A stretch of 14,911 nucleotides of DNA from an uncultured Clostridia bacterium (GCA_934636425.1 CAKUAV010000076.1:1-14911); one strand, 5' to 3'; shown: positions 1 to 6,178, counted from the first letter of the stretch. Notes: generated by a model not told the origin, from the letters alone. Numbers and translations are program-made.

Positions 1-111
1 ACGCTGGGGCTGCGCGCCCCAGACTGCGCCAAAGAGTCTTCGACTCTCTGGACTCTCCTCACGCTGCGGCGGGGTTAGGTTGGTGTGTATACGCGCGCCG
101 TCACCCGGGCA
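1..111 (+). repeat. Dispersed double-hairpin repeat, copy 1 (left-truncated by window edge)
   Basis: This stretch is a close relative of three copies at 4961-5460. It carries hairpin 1 (CTGGGGC, loop TGCGC, GCCCCAG; 4-22) and hairpin 2 (CCAAAGAGTC, loop TTC, GACTCTCTGG; 29-51), then a CTGCGGCGGGG tract and a shared end near CCGGGCA at 105-111. The outer pair of hairpin 1 is C:G here and T:A in the copy at 4973-4991, a paired change that supports a folded element. It lies downstream of the minus-strand hydrolase gene. I see no gene in it. The family is not one I can name. Confidence 0.85.
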
Positions 112-138
112 CACGGAAAGACCTGACCGGCTCTGAGA

Positions 139-159
139 ATGTGGCTGCCGCACTGCGGC
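139..159 (+). repeat. Stand-alone palindromic cassette of the hairpin repeat family
   Basis: AATGTGG is followed by the 13-bp palindrome GCCGCACTGCGGC (147-159). The same AATGTGG plus palindrome module sits inside hairpin loops of the repeat copies at 5162-5183 and 5351-5372, where the palindrome reads GCGGCACTGCCGC. The third base pair of the stem is swapped between the two versions (C:G against G:C). Confidence 0.65.
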
Positions 160-212
160 TGGCCGGGCGGGTCGTGCTGTATTGAGATGTTATCAACACG
201 CTCTATCGAAGA

Positions 213-243
213 CTTGCCAAACTCTAATCTATGGTTTGGCGAG
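213..243 (-). terminator. Hairpin downstream of the MBL hydrolase, possible terminator
   Basis: CTTGCCAAAC and GTTTGGCGAG form a 10-bp stem (one G:T pair) around an 11-nt loop. It lies about 50 nt past the stop of the minus-strand hydrolase. No clear T-run follows on the minus strand, so a Rho-independent terminator is only a guess. A second palindrome, GCGGGCACTGCCCGC at 274-288, lies even closer to the stop codon. Confidence 0.3.
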
Positions 244-294
244 TCGTGTTGCATTGCGCGGCAGCAAGTGTCAGCGGGCACTGCCCGCCGGGAG

Positions 295-1149
295 TCACAG
301 CGTGACGGCCATGCCGTCGTAAGAAGGCGTCAACCCGAGCGGCTGGCAGAACGCCTCCATATCCTCATGGAAGTAGAACTTCCCATCCTTCTTGCACGCA
401 TGGATGCAGATATGATTGCTGATGAACCGCGTCTGCTCGTTCGCTATGCCGCATCTCAGCATTTCGCCGCGGATCTCCGCATCCTGCTCGAAGCCCATGT
501 GACCGCTGTGCTCGCCAGCGCGGTTCGGCCCGCATACCGCGTCCAGACTCACCAGATCGAGCGGCCTGTCCAGCGCCTTGAAATAGTCCCACACATCGGG
601 CAGCACCACGCCGGTGTCGTGCATATAGGCGACGCGCTTGCCGTCCCGCTCGATCAGATAGACCGACGCGCCCTTCGCGCCGTGCTCCGCGGGCAGGAGC
701 GTTACGCGCGCGCCGAGTATGTCGGTCGGCTGGAACGGCTTTAGCACCTCAAAGTTCATCATGCCTTCGGTGAACCGGCTGCCCCAGGCGGCGTAGAGCT
801 GTCTGTAGGCCTCGTATGTGCCCTCGCTGCCCGCAATCAGCAGCGGCCCGTGCTTCGGAACGGGCGCAAAATTCGGCATCGCCCAGCCCAACTGAGGAAT
901 GGCGAAATGATCGGCATGCGAATGAGTGATCAGCACGGCGCGCACATGGGCGAGCGATACGTCCAGCTTCACGCGCGCGGCGTAAATGTCAGGGCTTACG
1001 TCGATGAGCAGATCGTCGTCGATCAGCGCGCACGACCGCAGCCGCAGGTCGCGTCCGCCGCGCTTCATGGCCGCGCGGCAGATGTCGCACTCGCAAAATT
1101 CAGCCGGCCAGCCCTCGGAAGCTGCCGTGCCCAGATAGGTGATTTTCAT
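295..1149 (-). CDS. MBL-fold metallohydrolase, PhnP-like
   Basis: Predicted 284-residue metallo-beta-lactamase-fold hydrolase, probably a cytoplasmic phosphodiesterase related to PhnP; the substrate is not evident. Near the N-terminus is a CECDIC cluster (C19, C21, C24) like the structural zinc site of PhnP relatives. The metal motif THSHADH follows (H76, H78, D80, H81), then AEHG (H156), HDTG (D178) and a C-terminal SNH (H246), giving a complete set of likely dinuclear metal ligands. The reading frame could open 99 nt further upstream, but the ATG at 1149 is preferred because GGAGGG lies 7 nt before it and the family N-terminus (MKITYLGTAASEG) begins there. No signal peptide or membrane segment. 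It stands alone between repeat regions, with no phn genes nearby, so a role in phosphonate breakdown is not supported. Confidence 0.88.
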   Translation of the reverse strand: MKITYLGTAASEGWPAEFCECDICRAAMKRGGRDLRLRSCALIDDDLLIDVSPDIYAARVKLDVSLAHVRAVLITHSHADHFAIPQLGWAMPNFAPVPKHGPLLIAGSEGTYEAYRQLYAAWGSRFTEGMMNFEVLKPFQPTDILGARVTLLPAEHGAKGASVYLIERDGKRVAYMHDTGVVLPDVWDYFKALDRPLDLVSLDAVCGPNRAGEHSGHMGFEQDAEIRGEMLRCGIANEQTRFISNHICIHACKKDGKFYFHEDMEAFCQPLGLTPSYDGMAVTL

Positions 1150-1262
1150 GCCGTATCCCTCCAGTGTAAAAATTTCATGCGCCGCTTCGAGGTCATGTCC
1201 GTCGCGCGCGGCGATATTCGCTGAACGCGTATGCGGCAGCTTGGCCACCTGCCGTGTTCATG

Positions 1263-1556
1263 GCGCCTGACCGCCGCTGCCTACTCATCTGCCTGTCCAT
1301 CTATCCGCGCCGAACGCGGGCGACATTCATGGGCGCGCAAAGCGGTTTCAGCCTTCTGTTGACAAAGCCGCGCCTGACCGCCGCTGCCTACTCGCTTGCC
1401 TGCCCATCTATCCGCGCCGAACGCGGGCGCTGTTCATGGGCGCGCGCAAAGCGGTTTTAGCCTTCGGTGACAAAGCCGCGCCTGACCGCCGTTGCCTACT
1501 CGTCTGCCTGTCCATCTATCCGCGCTGAACGCGGGCGACATTCATGGGCGCGCGTA
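1263..1556. repeat. Three tandem repeats of about 107 bp
   Basis: Three head-to-tail copies start at 1263, 1370 and 1478, each beginning GCGCCTGACCGCC. Copies 1 and 2 are full length (107 and 108 bp); copy 3 diverges after about 1556. Each holds a small stem CCGCG/CGCGG around CCGAA or CTGAA, then GGGCG and TTCATGGGCGCGC. Differences are scattered substitutions and 1-nt indels, so the array is not under reading-frame constraint. A partial half-unit (TTCATGGCGCC) precedes it. There are no non-repeated spacers of the kind CRISPR would need. Confidence 0.85.
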
Positions 1557-1568
1557 AGGGGAGCGGTA

Positions 1569-2016
1569 CCCCTCCGCTGAGCTGCGCCTAACCACCGCGA
1601 ACAGTTCAATTCGGCGCGTTCGTTTGCTTGCAGGTGAGCAGCGCCGCATCGCGTCAGCCTTTTCTGAGCACGAAAAAGAAACTCCACGCCAAATTGCCGC
1701 CGATTTCAAATGCTGTGCGCGTTTCGCTTGCGCACCTTCATCTGACGGGCTGAAAAGGCGGATATAGCACAGTCCCGTCCGCCGGAAGCAGGTTTCCCCC
1801 TCCGCTGAACCGCGTCTAACCGCCGCGAACAGTTAAATTCGGCGCGTTCGTCTGCTGGCAGATGAGCAGCGCCGCATCGCGTCAGCCTTTTCTGAGCACG
1901 AAAAAGCAGCTTCACGCCAAATTGCCGCCGCTTTCAAACGCTGTGCGCGTTTCGCTTACACACCTTCATCTGACGGGCTGAAACGGTGGATATAGCACAG
2001 CCCCATCCGCCGGAAG
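1569..2016. repeat. Direct tandem duplication, period 228 bp
   Basis: Two copies start at 1569 and 1797, both opening CCCCTCCGCTGA and closing near CCGCCGGAAGC. They share long near-identical stretches, including CGTCAGCCTTTTCTGAGCAC. Together with the 107-bp array this fills roughly 1250-2040, about 800 nt between the hydrolase start and the end of the ruvX operon. Each copy contains a GTG-started minus-strand frame of 63-69 codons (1496-1687 and 1706-1915) without a good ribosome site; these look like products of the repeat, not genes. No promoter was recognised. Confidence 0.85.
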
Positions 2017-2149
2017 CGCGTGCGCGTCTGACAAATGGGGCTGTATTGCTCATAAAAAGGCAGTCTGCAAAGGGGACACGTTTTTCATCGTGAGTCCGGC
2101 GAGCTTTGAAGCGAAAGCCTGCGCCTTCTTCAATCCCGTCGCAGCGCGG

Positions 2150-2926
2150 TCAGTTTTCGCCCTCGTCTTCGGCCTCGACCAGCTCGAGATACTTCTCGAA
2201 CACCTTCTCGACCACGCCGTCGTCCTCGACGGAGACGTAGATTTCCTCGCCGTTTTCGTCGTTGTCGATCTTGAGCACGAGCACCTCGTCGTCCGCCATG
2301 TCCTCGGTCGGCTCGACGGGCGCGAGCAGGACGTAGTCCTCGCCCTCATACTGCACGGTCATGATATGCTCAAAGCGCACCGCGTTGTCGTTTTCGTCGA
2401 ACAGCTCGATGATGTTGTCCATTTCCATGTTGTTTTCCATAATTCTCTTTCCTTTCCAGACGGCCGTGTCCGTCACGCGAACCGGCTCTTTGGGAATCGT
2501 ATCCGTCCATCCGCCCGCGTCCAGAAAGGACTGGAGGATGTATGTGGCGGCCAGCTTGTCCACAACCAGCTTGCGCCTGTCGCGGCGGGTATTGCCCTCG
2601 ATGAGCGTCTTGTGCGCCTGCGCCGTTGTGAGCCGCTCGTCCTCGAAGCGCACCTGCCAGCCGCGCGCCGTCAAAAGCTGCGCAAAGTCGAGTATGGTCT
2701 GCGCCTGCGGGCCGATTTCACCCGAGAGCGTTCGCGGCAGGCCGACGACCAGCCGGTCGGTCTCGTAATGGCTGAGTATCTCGGCGACGCGCTCGACGTC
2801 GTGCGTCCAGCCGCGCGAGAAGATCGTCTCAACGCCCTGCGCGGTCAGTCCGAGCGGATCAGACACGGCCACGCCGATGCGCCTTTCGCCCACGTCCAGC
2901 GCCACGACGCGTTTTGTCAGGCTCAC
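2150..2926 (-). CDS. ruvX: RuvX/YqgF nuclease fused in frame to DUF1292 (YrzB-like)
   Basis: A single 258-residue frame joins two proteins that are normally separate neighbours. Residues 1-138 are RuvX/YqgF, an RNase H-fold nuclease implicated in pre-16S rRNA 5' processing and Holliday-junction resolution. Visible motifs are LDVGERRIGVAVSD (D11), VVGLP (60-64), FEDERLTT (E97) and VDKLAATYIL (D123), so the acidic active-site set is intact. Residues 139-162 are a linker. Residues 163-258 are an acidic DUF1292 domain (DNIIELFDENDNA onward, ending VEAEDEGEN). The GTG start overlaps the ireB stop by 4 nt (GTGA), indicating translational coupling. The ireB-ruvX-yrzB order is standard in Firmicutes, where the last two are separate genes; here no stop codon lies between them. 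An internal ATG with its own ribosome site (see 2438) could also release DUF1292 alone. Confidence 0.9.
   Translation of the reverse strand: MSLTKRVVALDVGERRIGVAVSDPLGLTAQGVETIFSRGWTHDVERVAEILSHYETDRLVVGLPRTLSGEIGPQAQTILDFAQLLTARGWQVRFEDERLTTAQAHKTLIEGNTRRDRRKLVVDKLAATYILQSFLDAGGWTDTIPKEPVRVTDTAVWKGKRIMENNMEMDNIIELFDENDNAVRFEHIMTVQYEGEDYVLLAPVEPTEDMADDEVLVLKIDNDENGEEIYVSVEDDGVVEKVFEKYLELVEAEDEGEN
2438..2457 (-). promoter_or_regulatory. Internal ribosome site and ATG for the DUF1292 part
   Basis: On the minus strand GGAAAGGAAAGAG lies just before an ATG at 2440 (codon 163 of the fusion). This is where a free-standing YrzB protein would start (MENNMEMDN). It suggests that the ancestral separate gene kept its signal and may still yield a 96-residue product from the fused reading frame. 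Confidence 0.6.
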
Positions 2927-3189
2927 GATCTTTCGAGCTTCTGCACATAGTTGCGCACAAGCTCCTCGAGGATCTCGTCACGCTCAAGCCGGCGTATCAG
3001 CGAGCGCGCCTGATTGTAGCTGGTGATATAGGTCGGGTCGCCGGAGAGAATGTAGCCCACGAGCTGGGTGATCGGGTCATACCCCTTGGCCTTCAGTGCC
3101 TGATAGACCTCGCGGATGATCTGCTCCGGGGAATTGGGATCACCGGTCGCCGCGGGATAAAGTTGGGTATCGCCCATTTTGATGCTCAT
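2923..3189 (-). CDS. ireB: IreB/DUF965 family regulatory phosphoprotein (YrzL)
   Basis: An 88-residue protein matching the IreB (UPF0297, DUF965) family across its length: QIIREVYQALKAKGYDP (23-39), QLVGYILSGDPTYI (42-55), then ARSLIRRLERDEILEELVRNY. IreB is known in Enterococcus as a substrate of the PASTA kinase IreK and a negative modulator of cephalosporin tolerance. The phosphorylated threonines there are near the N-terminus; a threonine is present here at residue 8, but equivalence is inferred. ATG at 3189 is preceded by GAGAGGCGG. It is the first gene after a strong promoter at 3224-3252 and overlaps ruvX by 4 nt. The same frame runs far upstream on the antisense of other genes, but nothing there resembles the family. 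Confidence 0.93.
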   Translation of the reverse strand: MSIKMGDTQLYPAATGDPNSPEQIIREVYQALKAKGYDPITQLVGYILSGDPTYITSYNQARSLIRRLERDEILEELVRNYVQKLERS

Positions 3190-3223
3190 AAGACACCGCC
3201 TCTCTGGAAGTTCCCTTTCCACT

Positions 3224-3252
3224 ATTATACACGATCCCTCTGTAAATTTCAA
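3224..3252 (-). promoter_or_regulatory. Sigma-A-type promoter for ireB-ruvX
   Basis: On the minus strand TTGAAA (3247-3252) and TATAAT (3224-3229) are separated by exactly 17 nt. The expected start is about 28 nt upstream of the ireB ATG. The -35 box overlaps the stop codon of the upstream permease gene. Confidence 0.85.
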
Positions 3253-4244
3253 ACATTTTCGTATCGAACGGGCCAATTTCGTGCGATTGATCTGAAAATC
3301 AGCACGACCGGCACGGAAAACAGCATACCCGCCACGCCCGCCAGACTGCCGCCCACCGCGATGGCGACCAGCACCAGCGCCGGATGCAGCGCGCAGGCCG
3401 CGCCCAGCAGACGCGGGCTGACGATCATGCCGTCGATCTGCTGCACGATGAACAGCGCAAGGAACGCAAAGAGCATCTGCTTCAGGCCGCCGCTCGCCGC
3501 CATGATGAGCGCGGGCGCGCCGCCCAGTATCGGGCCGAAATAGGGGATGAGATTGAAAATCCCCACGATCAGCCCCAGCGCGAGCGCCGCGCGCACGCCG
3601 GCGAGACACAAAAGCAATGCCGCCAACGCGCCCACGATCAGCGATATGAGCATTTGGCAGCGGATATACGCGCCCATTTCCAGGCGAATGGCGCCGGCCA
3701 TTCTGAGCGCGGCCTTTCGCCAGCGCGCGGGCACGATCAGCTCGAGCCTGAGGGCGATGCGCTCGCGGTCGCGAATGAAGTAGTACGCCAGCGTCACCAT
3801 GAGCGTCAGCTCGGTCACGCCGGAAGCGAGGCGCGCGGCCAGCGACACAGTGCCGTCCACGACGGGCAGATTGGGCAGCGGCAGCGCGTCCGGCGCGGGA
3901 ATAAAGGGCATCACACAGCGCTTTTCGTCGATCCACGCGCTTATATCACTTATTAGGCGCGGCAGTGCGGCGAAAAGTTCCATTATTTGGCAGATCAATG
4001 GCGGCAAAAGCAGCCTGAGCGCGAAAAAAATCGCCGCTAGAATCAGCAGATAGGCCGTGAGTATGGCCATTGGCCGGTTGAAATGCAGCCGCCGCGCCAG
4101 AAACAGGCACAGCGGTGCGATCAGGCAGGCGATCAGCGCGCCGCCCGCGGTCAGTCTCAGCGCCAGCAGGCACTGCTCTCTCCAGCGCACGGCGACAAAG
4201 AGCGCCGCGCCGGCCAATGCGATCTTTATCGCGCGCGATTTCAT
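3249..4244 (-). CDS. AI-2E family permease (YrrI-like)
   Basis: A 331-residue integral membrane protein of the AI-2E/UPF0118 family, whose members include quorum-signal, ion and small-molecule exporters; the substrate here is unknown. Hydrophobic segments cluster at about residues 5-20, 27-50 and 60-84, then a soluble stretch (85-140), then several segments to the end. The hallmark GIFNLIPYFGPILGG is followed by QQIDGMIVSPRLLG and a final segment around SLAGVAGMLFSVPVV. Length is normal for the family. ATG at 4244 is preceded by GCGAGGCG at suitable spacing. In Bacillus the related yrrI lies just before alaS and the ireB cluster; here it directly precedes ireB with no alaS. Upstream lies the 1.2-kb repeat region. 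Confidence 0.88.
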   Translation of the reverse strand: MKSRAIKIALAGAALFVAVRWREQCLLALRLTAGGALIACLIAPLCLFLARRLHFNRPMAILTAYLLILAAIFFALRLLLPPLICQIMELFAALPRLISDISAWIDEKRCVMPFIPAPDALPLPNLPVVDGTVSLAARLASGVTELTLMVTLAYYFIRDRERIALRLELIVPARWRKAALRMAGAIRLEMGAYIRCQMLISLIVGALAALLLCLAGVRAALALGLIVGIFNLIPYFGPILGGAPALIMAASGGLKQMLFAFLALFIVQQIDGMIVSPRLLGAACALHPALVLVAIAVGGSLAGVAGMLFSVPVVLIFRSIARNWPVRYENV

Positions 4245-4496
4245 GCGTTTCGCCTCGCTTTCAGGGTTCGTTTACTTTGCGCATCGGCGGCTTTCATCTC
4301 GGGCGCTTGTCCGCGCTGTTGCGGCGGCCGCAGTGCGGCTGCGTGTTGTTGTGCGTGTATAAATTGTTGGCCGGCGCGGCGTTTGTGCCTGCCGGTTTTA
4401 GCTCCGGCACAGGCGTTGGTGCGCGCGGGGGAACGATGAGGATAATTCGGAATGCGAAATTCGGAATTGGGGCGCAGGGGATGAGTGCATCCAGCC
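4245..4496. other. Non-coding region upstream of the permease
   Basis: No gene is supported. Visible structures are the palindrome GCCGCAGTGCGGC (4327-4339; exact reverse complement of the one at 147-159), a hairpin GCCTGCCGG...CCGGCACAGGC (4387-4414) and a 15-bp-spaced direct repeat of ATTCGGAAT (4444 and 4459). A minus-strand TTATAC near 4360 could be a -10 box for the permease, but no convincing -35 partner was found. Confidence 0.5.
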
Positions 4497-4710
4497 TTGC
4501 GTTTCTGTCGCGGTGTTTTGTCATCGGTTTATGCTCGGCCTTGCGGTTCTGTCGCGGTGTTTTGCCATCGGTTTACGCTCGGCCTTGTGGTTCTGTTGCG
4601 GCGCTTTGCCTTCGGTTTTGCTCGGCATCACGGTTCTGTCGCGGTGTTTTGTCATCGGTTTACGCTTGGCCTTGCGGTTCTGTTGCGGCGCTTTGCCTTC
4701 GGTTTACGCC
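4497..4710. repeat. Five tandem 44-bp repeats
   Basis: Units start at 4497, 4541, 4585, 4628 and 4672, each of the form TTGCGGTTCTGTCGCGG then TGTTTTGYCATCGGTTTACG and CTCGGCC. Two subtypes occur: GTCGCGGTGTTTTG (units 1, 2, 4) and GTTGCGGCGCTTTG (units 3, 5). Unit 3 is 43 bp, which breaks the frame. Units abut directly, so this is a minisatellite and not a CRISPR array. Confidence 0.85.
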
Positions 4711-4739
4711 TGTCTTTTTCACGTTGTGAAAAAGAGACA
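4711..4739. other. Hairpin at the end of the 44-bp array
   Basis: CTTTTTCAC (4714-4722) and GTGAAAAAG (4726-4734) form a 9-bp stem with a GTT loop; TGT/ACA extend it after a 2-nt bulge. It marks the boundary where the 44-bp array stops. A terminator role is possible but no T-run follows on either strand. Confidence 0.5.
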
Positions 4740-4960
4740 GCTTGCGATGTGCTCCGTTCCTATTCCACAGGGTCGAGATCGCCATTCGTGCGTTCTCGTG
4801 CCGTTTTGGGATTATCTGCCTTTGTGGGTTCACTTCGGGTTTGCGCGTTTTTTTTATGGCGATCCCGACGGGTTACCGGGGTACGGAGAACGGGGCTGGG
4901 GGCTGGCGGCGCGGCCTTTGTGCCTTTTTGCGTGGTCATATTGGTCTTGAAATTCTTTCC
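4740..4960. other. Non-coding spacer between repeat arrays
   Basis: No gene, RNA or clear signal seen. It has an 8-T run at about 4847-4856 and a GGGGCTGGGGGCTGG tract near 4890. Plus-strand open frames crossing it (4485-5453, 4742-5470) consist of translated repeats and are not credible genes. Confidence 0.5.
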
Positions 4961-5460
4961 GCGGGGAGTACGTTGGGGCTGCGCGCCCCAAACCTGCGCC
5001 AAAGAGTCTTCGACTCTCTGGACTCTCTTCACGCTGCGGCGGGGTTGTGTTGGTGCGTATTCGCAGCGCTTATGCGTCTTTGCGCAGCCACATTGGCTTT
5101 GCTGTGCTTTCTGCGGGGAGTACGCTGGGGCTACGCGCCCCAAACCTGCGCCAAAGAGTCGAATGTGGAAGCGGCACTGCCGCCTCTCTGGACTCTCCTC
5201 ACGCTGCGGCGGGGCTGTGTTGGTGCGTATTCGCAGCGCTTATGCGTCTTTGCGCAGCCACATTGGCTTTGCTGCACTATCCGTCGGGAGTACGTTGGGG
5301 CTAAATGTGGAAGCCGCACTGCTGCTGTCCCAGACTGCGCCAAAGAGTCGAATGTGGAAGCGGCACTGCCGCCTCTCTGGACTCTCCTCACGCTGCGGCG
5401 GGGTTGTGTTGGTGCGTATTCGCCGCGCCTGTGCGTATACGCGCCGCCGTTAACCGGGCA
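4961..5460 (+). repeat. Three tandem copies of the double-hairpin repeat (152, 170, 178 bp)
   Basis: Copies start at 4961, 5113 and 5283, each with a GGGAGTACG head. Copy A has hairpin 1 (TTGGGGC/GCCCCAA, 4973-4991) and hairpin 2 (CCAAAGAGTC/GACTCTCTGG, TTC loop, 4999-5021). In copy B the end of hairpin 2 is replaced by an AATGTGGAA module with palindrome GCGGCACTGCCGC (5171-5183). In copy C hairpin 1 also carries such a module (5304-5325), with one mismatch in its palindrome, and hairpin 2 carries it at 5351-5372. All end in a CTGCGGCGGGG tract and GTGTTGGTGCGTATTCGC. The last copy overlaps the stop codon of the small minus-strand gene at 5450. Confidence 0.88.
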
Positions 5461-5614
5461 GTATGTCTGAAACCCTGCGCGCGATTTTGTGCGCGGTGCG
5501 CTCGGCCATCTTCTGCAGGCGCTTGCGGCTGTGACGGCTCATGCCCACCGCCGCCGCCGCGCCCACGCCGGCCATAATGCCGATCGCCATGGCGCTCATG
5601 CTGGCAATTTTCAC
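5450..5614 (-). CDS. 54-residue membrane-anchored basic peptide (YrzQ-like position)
   Basis: A small gene with a perfect AAGGAGG six nucleotides before a GTG start that overlaps the stop of the PRC-barrel gene by 4 nt (GTGA). The product begins MKIASMSAMAIGIMAGVGAA: one hydrophobic helix at residues 3-24, rich in Ala, Gly and Met, then a basic tail (SRHSRKRLQKMAERTAHKIARR). It therefore looks like a single-pass protein with a cytoplasmic positively charged tail. Small proteins of this build follow PRC-barrel genes in Bacillus (YrzQ, DUF3918), but I infer the relation from position and architecture, not from a clear motif. The last residues and stop (LPG, TAA) are encoded by the end of the adjoining repeat element. 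Confidence 0.7.
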   Translation of the reverse strand: MKIASMSAMAIGIMAGVGAAAAVGMSRHSRKRLQKMAERTAHKIARRVSDILPG

Positions 5615-6051
5615 GGTTGCTCGCCTCCTTCCGGCGTGTCAATGACGACCTCTCCGCCCGCCCGCACGGAGAATCGGCCGATGCGCGCGCGTCCGCTCGA
5701 AAAGTCGTCGAACAGTCCGCGCGACAGCTCGAGCATGAGTATGCCCAGCGTGTCCTCGTCGATCAGCGCGTCTGTGATCGCGCCCAGCCGCGCGCCGTCG
5801 GTGGAAATTGCCCGCCGCGGCCAGAACGTCTCCGGCAGCTGCGCGCGCTTTCCCGGCGCATTGACGCGTATCGCCACGTCGCCGATCGCGTCCACCTGAT
5901 CGCGCTCGATCATACGCGCGCCCGTTCCTGCGCTGAAATAGATGCGCTCGATGTGCGAAAGCCGCTCGTCCGGCGTCGCCTGACAGACGTACCCCAGCGG
6001 CCGGCAGTCCAATACGACCGGCAGCCCGATCAGCGCCCGCGCGCTCTTCAT
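5611..6051 (-). CDS. PRC-barrel domain protein (YrrD-like)
   Basis: A 146-residue soluble protein with two PRC-barrel-like beta repeats: residues about 5-75 (ALIGLPVVLDCRPLGYVCQA; later RIYFSAG and IERDQVDAIGD) and about 80-140 (RRAISTDGARLGAITDALID, LGILMLELSRGLFDDFSSGR, VIDTP). PRC barrels occur in RimM and photosynthetic reaction centres and mediate protein or RNA contacts; Bacillus YrrD has two in tandem and no established function. The ATG at 6051 is chosen because AGGAAGGG precedes it; a TTG 21 nt upstream overlaps that site. It is followed by a coupled small membrane protein, so the pair may form a membrane-tethered unit. It is divergent from the AraC operon across 188 nt. Confidence 0.8.
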   Translation of the reverse strand: MKSARALIGLPVVLDCRPLGYVCQATPDERLSHIERIYFSAGTGARMIERDQVDAIGDVAIRVNAPGKRAQLPETFWPRRAISTDGARLGAITDALIDEDTLGILMLELSRGLFDDFSSGRARIGRFSVRAGGEVVIDTPEGGEQP

Positions 6052-6178
6052 GCCGCATCCCTTCCTTCGCAATGCGCTTCGGCCTTAACAGTGTCGCCGC
6101 GCCGCCGATCTTCTATGAGCGGAAATTGGCGGAAGGCAAAATCTATCTTTTGTCCATAAAGATCTCTGCGCTTTGCCG

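Noticed and set aside
1496..1915. Two similar short minus-strand frames (63 and 69 codons)
   Set aside because: Similarity comes from the 228-bp duplication; both start at GTG without a ribosome site and their ends fall in unrelated sequence.
2923..3936. A 337-codon frame extending far upstream of ireB
   Set aside because: Only the last 88 codons match a family; the rest is an out-of-frame shadow of the permease gene, and the ribosome site and promoter place the start at 3189.
4497..4710. CRISPR array
   Set aside because: The 44-bp units abut with no unique spacers, and no cas gene is present.
4485..5470. Long plus-strand open frames (322 and 242 codons) across the repeat region
   Set aside because: They are translations of the 44-bp and double-hairpin repeats, rich in Cys, Arg and Gly, with overlapping frames of equal quality, no family motif and no ribosome site.
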